From Bacteroidia bacterium (GTDB lineage Bacteria > Bacteroidota > Bacteroidia > Bacteroidales > BM520): a stretch of DNA of 20,843 nt. Under the pieces are notes generated by a model. It was not told the DNA's origin. It saw only the letters and a program-made list of their open reading frames with translations, and ran no database searches. The position numbers and the translations under genes are program-made. Numbering within the stretch: position 1 is the first letter of the stretch; each line of letters begins with the position of its first letter. The stretch lies in assembly GCA_009930445.1 (NCBI GenBank), contig RZYD01000014.1, positions 1 through 20,843 of the forward strand, read 5' to 3'. Below are positions 1 through 9,609 of this stretch, piece after piece.

Positions 1-623
1 TTTTTTGCCGGATGGATGGCAGAGGGGGCATTGGGCAATACTGCCAGCATAGCACATTCAGCCAGAGAGAGCCTGTGAGGAGGACGGGAAAAGTAGCGCC
101 ATGAAGCCGCCTCCAGACCAACCACGTTACCTCCAAAGGGGGCATGAGCAGCATAAAGCAACAAAATTTCATTTTTTGAACAGGCCATTTCGAGACGCAA
201 GGCCAACACCATTTCGATAAGCTTTTCGCCATAAGTCCTTGCTTTTCCTTTCCTGCTCAGTCTGACTACCTGCATAGTAAGGGTGCTTCCACCCTGCACA
301 ATAGTACCAGCCTGAAAATTTTTAACAGCTGCACGTACGAGGGAGACCGGATTTATCCCGGGATGAAGGAAAAAATAACGGTCTTCAAAAGCGGTTATTG
401 ACTGAACAAAAGCCTCCGGAAGGCTGTCGGGAGCAGGAAAACGCCATTGCCCATCCGCGGATATATGGGCTCCCAGCAATCGGCCATCGGAAGCTTCCAC
501 CACGGTACAGTAAGGGTCATCAAATCGGACAACCGGCACCAAAATCAGAAATAAAAGCACACCAAAACCAAATCCGGCAGTCCAGACTACTGCTTTTTTA
601 CATCCTTTTCGTTTCACGATCAA
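1..623 (-). CDS. pbpC: Penicillin-binding protein 1C, N-terminal transglycosylase part (truncated by window edge)
   Basis: This is the first 207 or so residues of a bifunctional peptidoglycan synthase of the PBP1C class; the transpeptidase half lies outside the window. A basic start and one membrane segment (about residues 12-33) are followed by the glycosyltransferase family 51 domain. Visible motifs are EDRYFFLHPG (about 80-89, with catalytic Glu80), GGSTLTMQ (111-118) and APFGGN (161-166), then LSLAECAMLAVLPNAPSAIHP. PBP1C polymerises lipid II on the outer face of the inner membrane. I place the start at TTG 623: it overlaps the alpha-2-macroglobulin stop as TTGA, and a GGAGG lies 7 nt upstream. 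GTG at 617 is the alternative, two codons further in. The gene directly follows the alpha-2-macroglobulin gene, the pairing known from E. coli yfhM-pbpC, and is probably translationally coupled to it. Confidence 0.93.
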   Translation of the reverse strand, partial: MIVKRKGCKKAVVWTAGFGFGVLLFLILVPVVRFDDPYCTVVEASDGRLLGAHISADGQWRFPAPDSLPEAFVQSITAFEDRYFFLHPGINPVSLVRAAVKNFQAGTIVQGGSTLTMQVVRLSRKGKARTYGEKLIEMVLALRLEMACSKNEILLLYAAHAPFGGNVVGLEAASWRYFSRPPHRLSLAECAMLAVLPNAPSAIHPAK

Positions 624-3600
624 TGCATTACCTCCACCCATTGCCCTTTTTCCGCAGCATACACACGTTGATCATACATGGCTTCGCAAACTACAGCAGG
701 GAAGTAATAGGTTCCACCGTAAGCGGCATGGAGACGTACTTCGAAGGATATACTCTTCTCCGGAGCCAGCGGGAAGTAAACATGCACTTTATCATCACGA
801 ATATCGGAATACGCTGCCTGAGGCGCAGGATCCAGGCTTAAAATTTCCCAGCCACCCGGAACAGGGATAGTCAATGCCAGATGTTTATAGGCTGCTTTAA
901 GCCCGGGATGCGTAATGGTTACTAGCATACGAATATCTTCTCCCCTTTGAATAGCGGCCGGATTTATCGGTTCGTCAACTGCATTCTGAAAAGTCACTGA
1001 CAAAAGCAGGTTTCGTTTATCTGTTTTTTCCTTGCCGGGAAGGGGTTGCCCTGTACGGATCGTATTTACAAATAATTTCTGATCACAAGCATTTCGGAAC
1101 GTAAGTACTGTATCGTGTGTTTCCTCCAAAACGATTGTTTCCTGTACAATGGCAGACATGGTATGCTGTGCATATTCCTTGCCGTTATAGCTGTAGGAAT
1201 AGCCAATGGTTCCCTGCGTGTTATCACCGGCTTTTAACCGCCACATCGCATATAAACCCCATGCTGTACTATGGGTATTCATAGAGTTGTATCCGGAAAG
1301 CTGCGCTGCAACTTCGGGGGCCAAATCGGCAATAAGTGCATCATCCTTCAACAGGATGGCCGTTTCGAGGGCCATTGCTATTCCGGTATTACGTTGCATA
1401 TAGTATTGATTCCATGCGGAATAATCCATATTTACAAAATCAGAGGCGCTAACACCCCGTAGTAGTTCCATGGCGGCTTCGGTTTTTCCGGTCAGGCCAT
1501 AGGCAGCAGCAAGCCGCAATCGTGCCGGTTTATTTAATTTGTTTTCTCTTAAACGATTCATGGCACTATAGTCAGGTTTTCCGGATAGCGCCAGCACATA
1601 CAAACGGTACGATTCAGCAAAAAAGGCATCCCGATAGCGATCGCGGGCAAAAGTAGCAGAAGCAAGGAAATCGAGCAGCCCATTTTTCAACGAGGTAGGG
1701 ACTACATACCCATTTTCAGATGCAAGTAACAGAAAATGAGCTGTATAGCATGAAGTCCAGTTATCTGGCACTGTCATTCCAGGCCAGAGGGCAATTCCTC
1801 CCTGAGGAGTTTGATAATTCCGAAGACGGCTGATCACATCGAGTACATTTTGTGTTGCATTTACAAACTGTGAATCGGAAGTAGAGAGCAGGCCGGGCAG
1901 CAGCATTTGGGCAAAAGCTGCAGATACGGATTGTTCCGCGCAGGCGTGTGGATAGCGCATCAGGTACTCCAGGTTTCGACTGACACTAAGGGGAGGCATT
2001 GCCGATATTTCCAGACGATAAGAAGCGCCGGAGCGTTCGCCAATAAATGTAACAGGCAGCTTAGTTTCCTCTCCGGGTTTAAGCAGTTGTGTATTCAAGT
2101 CGGTTTGAAACGGGTTAGGATTTCGAAGCCGGATATCGATGTTTTCAGTGGCAAGTTCTCCTGCCGAAGTTGCCGTAACTTTCAATTGAACAGGACCCTG
2201 GCGTACTCCACAATCAAGTGAAAAATACACAACCTTTTCCCCCTGAGCATCAAAATGCAAGGTTTGTTCTGGTTCAGAAATACAGACATCCCCGACGGCA
2301 GAAACGACAACTTTCACTTCCTGAATTTTGTCATGCATAGCAAAAACCGTCACTGGGAGAAGAATCTCTTCGTTGGGAGCAAGGGTTCGGGGCAACGTAG
2401 CCGTTACCATAAGCGGATCTTTAACCACTACCTGTTTTTCGGCGCTACCATAAGCATTGCCAGAGGCAGCCACCACCATCACACGCACAGCCCCGACATA
2501 TTCCGGTAATTGAATTGAATGAGCAGCCGATGCACCCGCAGCCAGTTCAAAGGGCCCATAAAACCGTACCACGGGTTTGAAGCGCTTTATCGTTTCATTG
2601 GTTTGCAAAACAAGATTTTCATCACCTCCTATAGCAAAAACAGAAGCCATATTTCCGGTAAAAGCACCCATTACTTCATTATACATATCCCAGGTATGAA
2701 CACCTAAAGCTTCACGTGCAAAGAAAAAGCGATGCGGATTAGGGGTTAGAAAACGGGTTAATCCCAACAATCCCTCATCCACAACCGCCAAGGTATAAGC
2801 CATGGGTCGGCCTTGCGCTTCAGAAACCGTAACGATAGTTTTCTCTTTGGAACGCAATTGATCTTTCATTTGGATACGGGGGGTAAGATGAGTTTCCGGA
2901 TCACTGACTGTAACCGGCAACACGCCGTACATGCGCAAAGGCAGGTCGTTTTCAGGATGGCTGTGTGGCTGCAAAAGATGTACACTCACAAATACGTTGG
3001 GGGTCATAGTTTTATCAAGCGTAAAATCGAAATGATTTCCACCTTTACTGGTCGAAATGGTGTTGGATTGAATAATCGTTGTACCATTCTCCACAGTAAT
3101 GACAGCATGGCCTTTTTCAACACCCGGAAAAGTAATACAGGCCGTTTCTCCCACTGCATAGGTTGATTTATCGGAAGAAAGAGCCAATAAAGCAGCACCC
3201 TCTTTATCCTCCTCATCGCCGCGGCTGCTCCATCCGGGCCAGTCGACAAATAACTCCTGTCCGGTAGCATTCCCATCAGGTAATTGAACGTACACCAGAT
3301 AGCGCCCCCAGTCAGGGTAACTAATCTCAAATGTGGTGGATGCTTTTCCCTTGAGGCAATGCAATTTTTTTTGCATTACCGGAATAACATTCTGGTTATT
3401 TACATAAGAAGCATAATTATGTTGGCCTGATTCATACCACCAATCCCATTCAATTTTATAGACAAAAACCTCCACATCCGGAACATCCACAGGTAGCCCT
3501 GTTTCATCAAGGGTTACGACATCAATAGCGTGGGGAACCCCGGTTTCCAGCCTGTTCCAGTAATCCGTCTTTGCGGGTAATCGTACTCCCACATAGGTTT

Positions 3601-6130
3601 TGTAGGGCGACAGCACACGGGAAGTATAATCCACACTAAATTCGCCGTTATTCTCGTACACACGGGTAAAAAATTTGGCTGAGACAAACCCACTACTATT
3701 TAGTTGTGTTGGAGGCAACATAAAAACTGTATCTCCCTCAGCATTAAGTTTTGTTTTGACCGTTTGGTAGCTATTTGTATTCAGGCTGGCAGCCACATGA
3801 TTAAAAGTATAATCTTCATAGCCCGGAAAATGCGTTTTAAGCGGCTGAAGAGTAATCTCTGATTCGATAGTCAGATGGGCTGCTTTTGCGCCATGAAGAT
3901 ATTCGGCATGCACCGGAATCCGGATGGGGTTATAGGATTGCAACGTATCGGCGGGAAAAGAGAAATCGATTTTGAGGCGATTGGGTTTTATCGTTTCAAT
4001 GCGCACAGGTGAAGTAAAAGAGGCTCCGCCGACAGTCACTTTTGCCGTCCATTTCCCTGACATATCATCAGGCTTGGTAGGTATAAGAAAAGAATGGATA
4101 GGATGATTTCCGGTTTTTTGCACCTGACGCCACGCTATTCGTCCCTTGGGGTCGATAAGCTCCATCAGCACAGGGTGACCGACAGGAAGGGAATTACATT
4201 GCTGTTTCAGGATAAACGAAAGACAGAGTGTATCGCCGGGGCGCCAAACACCCCGTTCTCCATAAATAAATCCCTTTAATCCGTTCTTCACTGCACTGCC
4301 GCTTACATCAAAACGACTCAACGACAAAGCATTACCATCCGGCACACGCAGGTAGCCCGACTGATTGCGAGAATTGGCGACAACGAGAAAGGGAGTTTCC
4401 GGGCAATGCAGGATTACATGGCCCTTGTCATTGGTTAATGCACTGGCTATTTCCTGTTGCTGATAATTGAGTACGCTAACCCGGGCCCCGCCAATGGATG
4501 CCGACGCCAATAGGTCGTGCACAAAAACAGTCAATGTGTTATCCGTACCTTTTTTGGCTATTACACCCACATTAGATGCCAGCACGTTACGTTTGATCGA
4601 TTTATTATTATAATACCCATCAGAGCATGGGTCATCACGGTGTTGCCACCACTGATATTCATAATCTTCGTAACTGTAATAATAATCGGATGGATTGTCG
4701 TAATATTGATACTCCCGGTCTTCTTCCAGCACTTGCTTTGTTTGGAAAACAGATTCGTCATTTTTTTCTTCTTCTATGCAAGGATACAGCGAATAGGCTT
4801 TTCTGAACCGTAAAAAGACAGTATACATGGCGCCGGGTTCAGTCTGTATCATTTTAGCCAGATCAAGGCTGAAGGTGTTCCAGGTGCCAAAGTCGACGGG
4901 CTTATCCGGAATTAAGTCCACGCGCTTCTTATAAATAAGTCTTCCAACCCGTTTCAGATTATACGTTTCTGACAGGTCATTTTCCTGAAAGAATTGAGTG
5001 AGGTTGGATTCGTATATTTGTACTACAGAAACATCAACAGCACTAAGATTAACTGCTTCAAACGGCAGAATCAGATTCTCTCCGTCGGGAAGAATTACAC
5101 CCTCATCCACCCAGCGTACATCCGGTTTAACAGATTCAAAACGGACATTCAAGCGGTAGGTTTCGCCTAAAGTAGTTCCTTCCAGACCCCTCAGGTTACC
5201 ATCAACAACCAACTCCTCGGTATCGGCAATAGTTTCCGCCGGATATACTTTTATGATATTTTGTTCCCTGATCAGATTAAGGGCAGCGCCAGAAGAAAAA
5301 TAAACCAACCCGTTTATCTCCTGTTTTGGATCAGGAATAGCACTAAACTCAATACGGATATAGGAGTCTGGTTCAGGAAATACATTTACATCGGTAACAC
5401 GAAAAACACTTCGCCCGGGGAGCATAATCTTTTTGCTCCCCTTGTCACGCAGCCCAATAGGAGCAGTATTCCACTGCAGTGTAAAAAAACTATCTTCCGC
5501 TTTTCGGTCCAGATTTTCGATGGTGGCGGTATGGGTTTTCCCATCGGGATGATGGTCCCAGGTCATGGGCATCTTTTGGCCATCATACTGAGCACTAAAA
5601 CAGGCTGCTATCTTTTCCGGTAAAGCTTTATCAGCAGTAAAAACCGGGATTGCAACAGCAAACACCTCGCCGGATCCAGAGTCATCCAAAATTAATTCAC
5701 TGTTTCCCAACGACATAGCCTGAGGAATCACATAAAGGATCCATTCCAGCTTTTCATAGGGTTTTTCAACCGCCAAGACTTTTCCCAATTGGAAATACGC
5801 GACATAAGACTGTCCGTTTTTCAGGGGTGTTTCCGGAATAAATTCCAGCGTACGCCCGTCAACCCACAATGCCTTTCCTTTAACCGTCGGGGAAAAGGAA
5901 AACAACGTCTCCGGTTTCACCGACTCCATTGTTTCCGAAGCGACTTCATTAACCAGCACAACCCGAATAACCCCTTCAGAAGGAAGCATTCCTCCACTGA
6001 AGGCACTGATGTATGTAGTAAATCCAGGATCAATGGGCACCGTTTCGGGTTTTCCGGCATCCCGATTCCCGCAGGAATGAAGAATCAAAGTAATGACTAC
6101 GGGTAGGAAAAAATTAAATCGAAATTTCAT
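620..6130 (-). CDS. Bacterial alpha-2-macroglobulin family lipoprotein (MG2 and thioester domains)
   Basis: A 1836-aa secreted protease trap of the bacterial alpha-2-macroglobulin family (YfhM/MagD-like). It starts with a lipoprotein signal peptide with lipobox LHSC, so Cys20 would be lipidated. The residues after the Cys (GNRDAG) do not show the acidic Bacteroidetes surface-export signal, so a periplasmic location is inferred. Family landmarks are YGERGVWRPGDT at about residue 620 (macroglobulin domain), AVVDEGLLGLT near 1110, and the thioester motif CAEQ with Cys1397, followed by the helical thioester-domain repeats. An acidic, very Tyr-rich segment sits at about 470-510. In the known model, cleavage of a bait region by a host or foreign protease exposes the thioester, which covalently captures the protease. 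The neighbouring pbpC supports a role in guarding the envelope where peptidoglycan has been breached. The length is normal for the family, with no frameshift. Confidence 0.95.
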   Translation of the reverse strand: MKFRFNFFLPVVITLILHSCGNRDAGKPETVPIDPGFTTYISAFSGGMLPSEGVIRVVLVNEVASETMESVKPETLFSFSPTVKGKALWVDGRTLEFIPETPLKNGQSYVAYFQLGKVLAVEKPYEKLEWILYVIPQAMSLGNSELILDDSGSGEVFAVAIPVFTADKALPEKIAACFSAQYDGQKMPMTWDHHPDGKTHTATIENLDRKAEDSFFTLQWNTAPIGLRDKGSKKIMLPGRSVFRVTDVNVFPEPDSYIRIEFSAIPDPKQEINGLVYFSSGAALNLIREQNIIKVYPAETIADTEELVVDGNLRGLEGTTLGETYRLNVRFESVKPDVRWVDEGVILPDGENLILPFEAVNLSAVDVSVVQIYESNLTQFFQENDLSETYNLKRVGRLIYKKRVDLIPDKPVDFGTWNTFSLDLAKMIQTEPGAMYTVFLRFRKAYSLYPCIEEEKNDESVFQTKQVLEEDREYQYYDNPSDYYYSYEDYEYQWWQHRDDPCSDGYYNNKSIKRNVLASNVGVIAKKGTDNTLTVFVHDLLASASIGGARVSVLNYQQQEIASALTNDKGHVILHCPETPFLVVANSRNQSGYLRVPDGNALSLSRFDVSGSAVKNGLKGFIYGERGVWRPGDTLCLSFILKQQCNSLPVGHPVLMELIDPKGRIAWRQVQKTGNHPIHSFLIPTKPDDMSGKWTAKVTVGGASFTSPVRIETIKPNRLKIDFSFPADTLQSYNPIRIPVHAEYLHGAKAAHLTIESEITLQPLKTHFPGYEDYTFNHVAASLNTNSYQTVKTKLNAEGDTVFMLPPTQLNSSGFVSAKFFTRVYENNGEFSVDYTSRVLSPYKTYVGVRLPAKTDYWNRLETGVPHAIDVVTLDETGLPVDVPDVEVFVYKIEWDWWYESGQHNYASYVNNQNVIPVMQKKLHCLKGKASTTFEISYPDWGRYLVYVQLPDGNATGQELFVDWPGWSSRGDEEDKEGAALLALSSDKSTYAVGETACITFPGVEKGHAVITVENGTTIIQSNTISTSKGGNHFDFTLDKTMTPNVFVSVHLLQPHSHPENDLPLRMYGVLPVTVSDPETHLTPRIQMKDQLRSKEKTIVTVSEAQGRPMAYTLAVVDEGLLGLTRFLTPNPHRFFFAREALGVHTWDMYNEVMGAFTGNMASVFAIGGDENLVLQTNETIKRFKPVVRFYGPFELAAGASAAHSIQLPEYVGAVRVMVVAASGNAYGSAEKQVVVKDPLMVTATLPRTLAPNEEILLPVTVFAMHDKIQEVKVVVSAVGDVCISEPEQTLHFDAQGEKVVYFSLDCGVRQGPVQLKVTATSAGELATENIDIRLRNPNPFQTDLNTQLLKPGEETKLPVTFIGERSGASYRLEISAMPPLSVSRNLEYLMRYPHACAEQSVSAAFAQMLLPGLLSTSDSQFVNATQNVLDVISRLRNYQTPQGGIALWPGMTVPDNWTSCYTAHFLLLASENGYVVPTSLKNGLLDFLASATFARDRYRDAFFAESYRLYVLALSGKPDYSAMNRLRENKLNKPARLRLAAAYGLTGKTEAAMELLRGVSASDFVNMDYSAWNQYYMQRNTGIAMALETAILLKDDALIADLAPEVAAQLSGYNSMNTHSTAWGLYAMWRLKAGDNTQGTIGYSYSYNGKEYAQHTMSAIVQETIVLEETHDTVLTFRNACDQKLFVNTIRTGQPLPGKEKTDKRNLLLSVTFQNAVDEPINPAAIQRGEDIRMLVTITHPGLKAAYKHLALTIPVPGGWEILSLDPAPQAAYSDIRDDKVHVYFPLAPEKSISFEVRLHAAYGGTYYFPAVVCEAMYDQRVYAAEKGQWVEVMH

Positions 6131-6163
6131 AAAGCATTCTTTTGGTTAACGAGTTTTCACTAA

Positions 6164-6171
6164 CAAAAATA
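6164..6171 (-). promoter_or_regulatory. Bacteroidetes-type -7 element for the alpha-2-macroglobulin/pbpC operon
   Basis: Reading the minus strand from 6171, the sequence TATTTTTG matches the Bacteroidetes -7 consensus TAnnTTTG. A 3-of-4 match to the -33 TTTG (TTTA, 6196-6193) lies 21 nt upstream. Transcription would start near 6158, giving a leader of roughly 28 nt before the ATG at 6130. Confidence 0.5.
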
Positions 6172-6184
6172 AACATAAAGCATG

Positions 6185-6192
6185 TATCTTTG
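6185..6192 (+). promoter_or_regulatory. Bacteroidetes-type -7 element for the RecB/AddA-like gene
   Basis: TATCTTTG matches TAnnTTTG exactly. The start codon is at 6207, so an RNA starting about 6 nt after the element would have a leader of only about 9 nt. No good -33 TTTG is seen at the expected spacing. The element lies 13 bp from the oppositely oriented -7 element of the alpha-2-macroglobulin operon. Confidence 0.5.
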
Positions 6193-6206
6193 TAAAAAAG
6201 CAAAAA

Positions 6207-9200
6207 ATGATTCCGCAAGCCTCAAATGAACTATTGATCTATAAAGCGTCGGCCGGATCAGGAAAAACGTTTACTCTGGTAAGTGAATTCCTGAAGCTGG
6301 CTCTGCAATCTACCTTTTCGTTTAAACATATTCTTGCTATAACCTTTACCAATAAGGCAGCGAATGAAATGAAGCAACGGATTATCAACAGTTTACGTGA
6401 GTTATCTCAACCTGAAATTTATGTTTCATCAGCTATTAATCACTATCTAAGGCCGTTACTGATAACAAAGCTAAATTATACAGATGAGGCACTTAGCCAT
6501 CAGGCAGAAGAAGTTTTGTCGGCTATTCTCCACAATTACAGTGATCTGGCAGTGATGACCATCGACAGTTTCATGTTAAGAATTCTGAAAACCTTTACTA
6601 CTGACCTCGATTTGCCGGAAGGGTTTGAAACGGAGACTGACATTAAAAACCTTTATCAGCAGGCGCTTGACAAAGTAATTGCGTCAGTAGGGTTAAAAGA
6701 TGAATTAACAAAAACTATTTCAGCCTATGTCAATTTTCAAGTGAATGAAAATAAAGCCTGGAATCTTAAGGATACGCTGCTAAAGTATTATGCCGAAAAC
6801 CTTTCCGGAGAAAACAGAAGCAAAGCCATTTTGGCATTAAATGAGTTGGAAATGAGCTCCTTCCGGGAAGCAATAAAAAAAATGAAAAACGAGGAGAAAT
6901 TTATTGAGCAATCGATGCAAAATGAGGCCAATAAATTGATAGCGTTGTTATCACAGAATCATATTTCACCCGAAGACCTGCATGGCAAAAGCTTGTCATT
7001 TTTCGTCCAAATCAAAAAAATAAAAGACAAAATTCAGCTATTTGCAAATTTTGGCAACAAATATTTAAAAGAGGCCATGGAGGGCAAAATCGCAGGAAAA
7101 AATGCTCCTGCTGCAACAAAATGCACTATTGAGGCAATATCAGCAAGTCTTATTGCGCATTTGGAGCAACTGGAAAAGCTCACTCTGGAGTTTAAAGGCC
7201 GCTATGCACTTATTCGATCGGCACGAATGAATCTCTATCCGGTTTCCATTTTAAATGAGGTTTTTAAATCGGCAGAAGCCATCCGCAGAGAAAACCGGTT
7301 GGTATATGTTGATGATTTTAATGATGCCATAGGTAAAGTAGTACAGAACGAAGCCATTCCTTTTATTTACGAACGTGTTGGTGAATGGTTCCACTACATT
7401 ATGATTGATGAATTCCAGGATACTTCGCTGACGCAATGGCAGAACCTGGTACCACTGGTAGAGAACGCACTGGCCTCAGGGTACAGCAGCCTGATTGTAG
7501 GGGATGGCAAACAGGCCATTTACCGCTGGCGAAATGGCAATGCCCGGCAATTTATGCAGTTGCCCGAGTTACCCGGTTTCCCCGATAACCCACTTACGAT
7601 GCAGCGTGAACAAACGCTGAAGGCCCATTACCATGCGTATCATCTCGATCGCAATTTTCGCTCGAATGCCCTTATTGTCGGATTCAATAACTGGTTTTTC
7701 AATGCGGTAAAAGCCAATCTTCCGGAAAACTACCGGTATTATTACGACCATCAGGAACAAAAATCCGATCCGGAAAAAAGTGGAGGCCGGGTTTTTGTTG
7801 AAATTACACCATATACGCAAAAAATGGAGGAATTCCGTGTACGTATTTCCACCCTCGTTGCCGAGGCCATCGAACAAGGGTATAAATACCGCGACATTGC
7901 GATTCTATGTCGTACCAATGAAATTGCCTCGGAATTAGCGACTTTTCTTACCAACGAAGGCAAACCCGTAATTGCCGGAGACTATCTGCTAATTTCAGGA
8001 GCAGCAAAAGTACAACTCCTGCTGGCCTTAATCCGCTGCCTCGACCAGCCGGATAACAGCGCCGATGCTCTGGCCGTGCTCTATCACCTAAGCAGCATCA
8101 ATTCAGCGATTGATCCTCCACAGCTTTTCCATTCCCGATTATTTAACAAAACCGACCGCAATGCTGTTTGGGCTATCCTCAACAAATTCTATCCCCGATT
8201 GAATAAAAATCCTGAGCGATTGCCCTTATACGACCTGACGGAACATTTTATTGATGTATTTATTCCGCAGGGTCAGCGCGACGGCTATGTACGTCATTTT
8301 CTGGATGAAATATTTCGTTTCACAAAAAACGATCCCGCCAGAGCCAACTTTCCGGCCTATTGGGAGCAGCACAAAAAAAAAGCGGCACTCGATGTTCCCG
8401 ATAGCATCAATGCCTTGCGGGTTTTAACCATACATAAAGCCAAAGGGCTGGAATTTCCCGTAGTAATCCTTCCTGTTCCGAATTCAACATTCAACCTAAC
8501 CCGGAAGATAATCTGGACAGAAGCACCGAAGGAAATTAAAGATTTAAGCGGTGCAGTAGGGTCACTATTTGTTGATCTTTCGACAAAAGAGAAAATGCAA
8601 GGCACGTCCTTACAGACAGTGGAAAAAGATGAAATTGAAAACTCCTGCGTCGACAACGCCAATTTGCTCTATGTGGCCATGACGAGAGCTTCTGAGCAAT
8701 TATATATAATTTGTTCCAATGAAAGCTACCATGCAAAAGGCACACTGCCCCAGGATATGAAGGAGGGATCTGATATGCTAGTGCATATCATTACAACCCA
8801 TCCGCAATTCGACAGCGAAAGAAAACAACTTATATTAAATGGCACGAAGACCACACGGCGAATAAAAGAAAGCCCGCTAAAAACGGAAGATCACAGCATT
8901 CAACTGCAGGGATATCTGGAATGCAACAATTGGCAAAAACATGTTACGCTCAGTGCCCCTATGCTAAAAAGTATGGAAGGGAGTGAGAGAAATGCAAGGG
9001 ACACTGGAATCCTAATGCATGGAATCCTGGCACAAATAAAATCTGCAAACGATATAGAAATTGCGCTCCGGAAAACTATAGAACAAGGCATAATCAATAA
9101 GGAAGAAGCCACACACCTTCGCGAACGAATCACAAAACTCATCGCCCATCCGGAGTTAAAGGTATTTTTTGACCCAAAGGACAGAATCTTTTGCGAACGT

Positions 9201-9428
9201 GAAATCCTGACTCCCGATCAAATGGCCTACCGACCCGACCGTGTAGTGCTCCGCAACGGATCAGCGATGGTTGCCGATTATAAAACCGGGAAACCCCAAC
9301 CCAGCCACCGGCAGCAAATCCAAAATTATGGCAGGCTGTTAACCGCCATGGGATTGGCCGTAAAACGCATGACCCTGATTTATCTTCATGAGAAAGGAAT
9401 AAATCTTGAAGAGGTGGCAATCGACTGA
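6207..9428 (+). CDS. UvrD/Rep-family helicase with C-terminal RecB-type nuclease (AddA/RecB-like)
   Basis: A 1073-aa superfamily 1A helicase-nuclease expected to process DNA double-strand ends for recombinational repair. Helicase motifs in order: Walker A ASAGSGKT (14-21), AITFTNKAANEM (45-56), Walker B DEFQDT (401-406), GDGKQAIYRWR (432-442), DRNFRS (481-486), HKAKGLEF (743-750) and YVAMTRA (822-828). The C-terminal PD-(D/E)xK nuclease is intact: His938, Asp1011 (in RPDRVV), Asp1024 and Lys1026 (in VADYKTGK). The 13-residue Asp-Asp spacing and DxK match E. coli RecB D1067/D1080/K1082. The AddB/RecC-like partner, usually adjacent, is not in the window: upstream is a divergent gene and downstream is the ATPase operon. 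It is therefore uncertain whether the protein works with a distant AddB or alone. The start ATG at 6207 is well supported because the P-loop follows at the usual distance. Confidence 0.93.
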   Translation: MIPQASNELLIYKASAGSGKTFTLVSEFLKLALQSTFSFKHILAITFTNKAANEMKQRIINSLRELSQPEIYVSSAINHYLRPLLITKLNYTDEALSHQAEEVLSAILHNYSDLAVMTIDSFMLRILKTFTTDLDLPEGFETETDIKNLYQQALDKVIASVGLKDELTKTISAYVNFQVNENKAWNLKDTLLKYYAENLSGENRSKAILALNELEMSSFREAIKKMKNEEKFIEQSMQNEANKLIALLSQNHISPEDLHGKSLSFFVQIKKIKDKIQLFANFGNKYLKEAMEGKIAGKNAPAATKCTIEAISASLIAHLEQLEKLTLEFKGRYALIRSARMNLYPVSILNEVFKSAEAIRRENRLVYVDDFNDAIGKVVQNEAIPFIYERVGEWFHYIMIDEFQDTSLTQWQNLVPLVENALASGYSSLIVGDGKQAIYRWRNGNARQFMQLPELPGFPDNPLTMQREQTLKAHYHAYHLDRNFRSNALIVGFNNWFFNAVKANLPENYRYYYDHQEQKSDPEKSGGRVFVEITPYTQKMEEFRVRISTLVAEAIEQGYKYRDIAILCRTNEIASELATFLTNEGKPVIAGDYLLISGAAKVQLLLALIRCLDQPDNSADALAVLYHLSSINSAIDPPQLFHSRLFNKTDRNAVWAILNKFYPRLNKNPERLPLYDLTEHFIDVFIPQGQRDGYVRHFLDEIFRFTKNDPARANFPAYWEQHKKKAALDVPDSINALRVLTIHKAKGLEFPVVILPVPNSTFNLTRKIIWTEAPKEIKDLSGAVGSLFVDLSTKEKMQGTSLQTVEKDEIENSCVDNANLLYVAMTRASEQLYIICSNESYHAKGTLPQDMKEGSDMLVHIITTHPQFDSERKQLILNGTKTTRRIKESPLKTEDHSIQLQGYLECNNWQKHVTLSAPMLKSMEGSERNARDTGILMHGILAQIKSANDIEIALRKTIEQGIINKEEATHLRERITKLIAHPELKVFFDPKDRIFCEREILTPDQMAYRPDRVVLRNGSAMVADYKTGKPQPSHRQQIQNYGRLLTAMGLAVKRMTLIYLHEKGINLEEVAID

Positions 9429-9430
9429 GG

Positions 9431-9453
9431 ATAAGCCTGGCTTATGTATTTTT
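9431..9453 (+). terminator. Weak hairpin terminator after the helicase-nuclease gene
   Basis: Two bases after the stop codon, ATAAGCCTGGCTTAT forms a short perfect inverted repeat (6-bp stem, 3-nt loop) followed by TATTTTT. The stem is AT-rich and short, so termination may be inefficient. Confidence 0.4.
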
Positions 9454-9533
9454 ATCGTATTTTCTGCAATCGTATGCAAAGCAACAGCGGGTTATTTTTG
9501 ACGCTTTATATAAGGTATTCTGTCAAAAAAAAG

Positions 9534-9541
9534 TAAATTTG
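9534..9541 (+). promoter_or_regulatory. Candidate -7 element for the V-type ATPase operon
   Basis: TAAATTTG matches TAnnTTTG. It lies in the 252-bp gap between the helicase gene and the first ATPase gene and would give a leader of about 135 nt. No clear -33 TTTG is seen at 19-21 nt. A second match, TATTTTTG at 9493-9500, lies further upstream and could be used instead. Confidence 0.4.
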
Positions 9542-9609
9542 CCTCAATTATTTTTATACCCGGAAAAAAATTACCCCTGTGTGCTGTTATTCAGTATGTA
9601 AAGCGACGC

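Noticed and set aside
398..841. Plus-strand 147-aa frame
   Set aside because: It is antisense across the junction of alpha-2-macroglobulin and pbpC, both clearly coding, and has no family features.
4517..4813. Plus-strand frame rich in Ile/Val/Phe resembling a membrane protein
   Set aside because: It is the antisense of the acidic Tyr-rich segment of the alpha-2-macroglobulin; reversed Asp/Tyr codons read as Ile/Val.
9493..9500. TATTTTTG as the main ATPase promoter
   Set aside because: It matches the -7 consensus but is further from the gene than TAAATTTG at 9534; kept only as an alternative.
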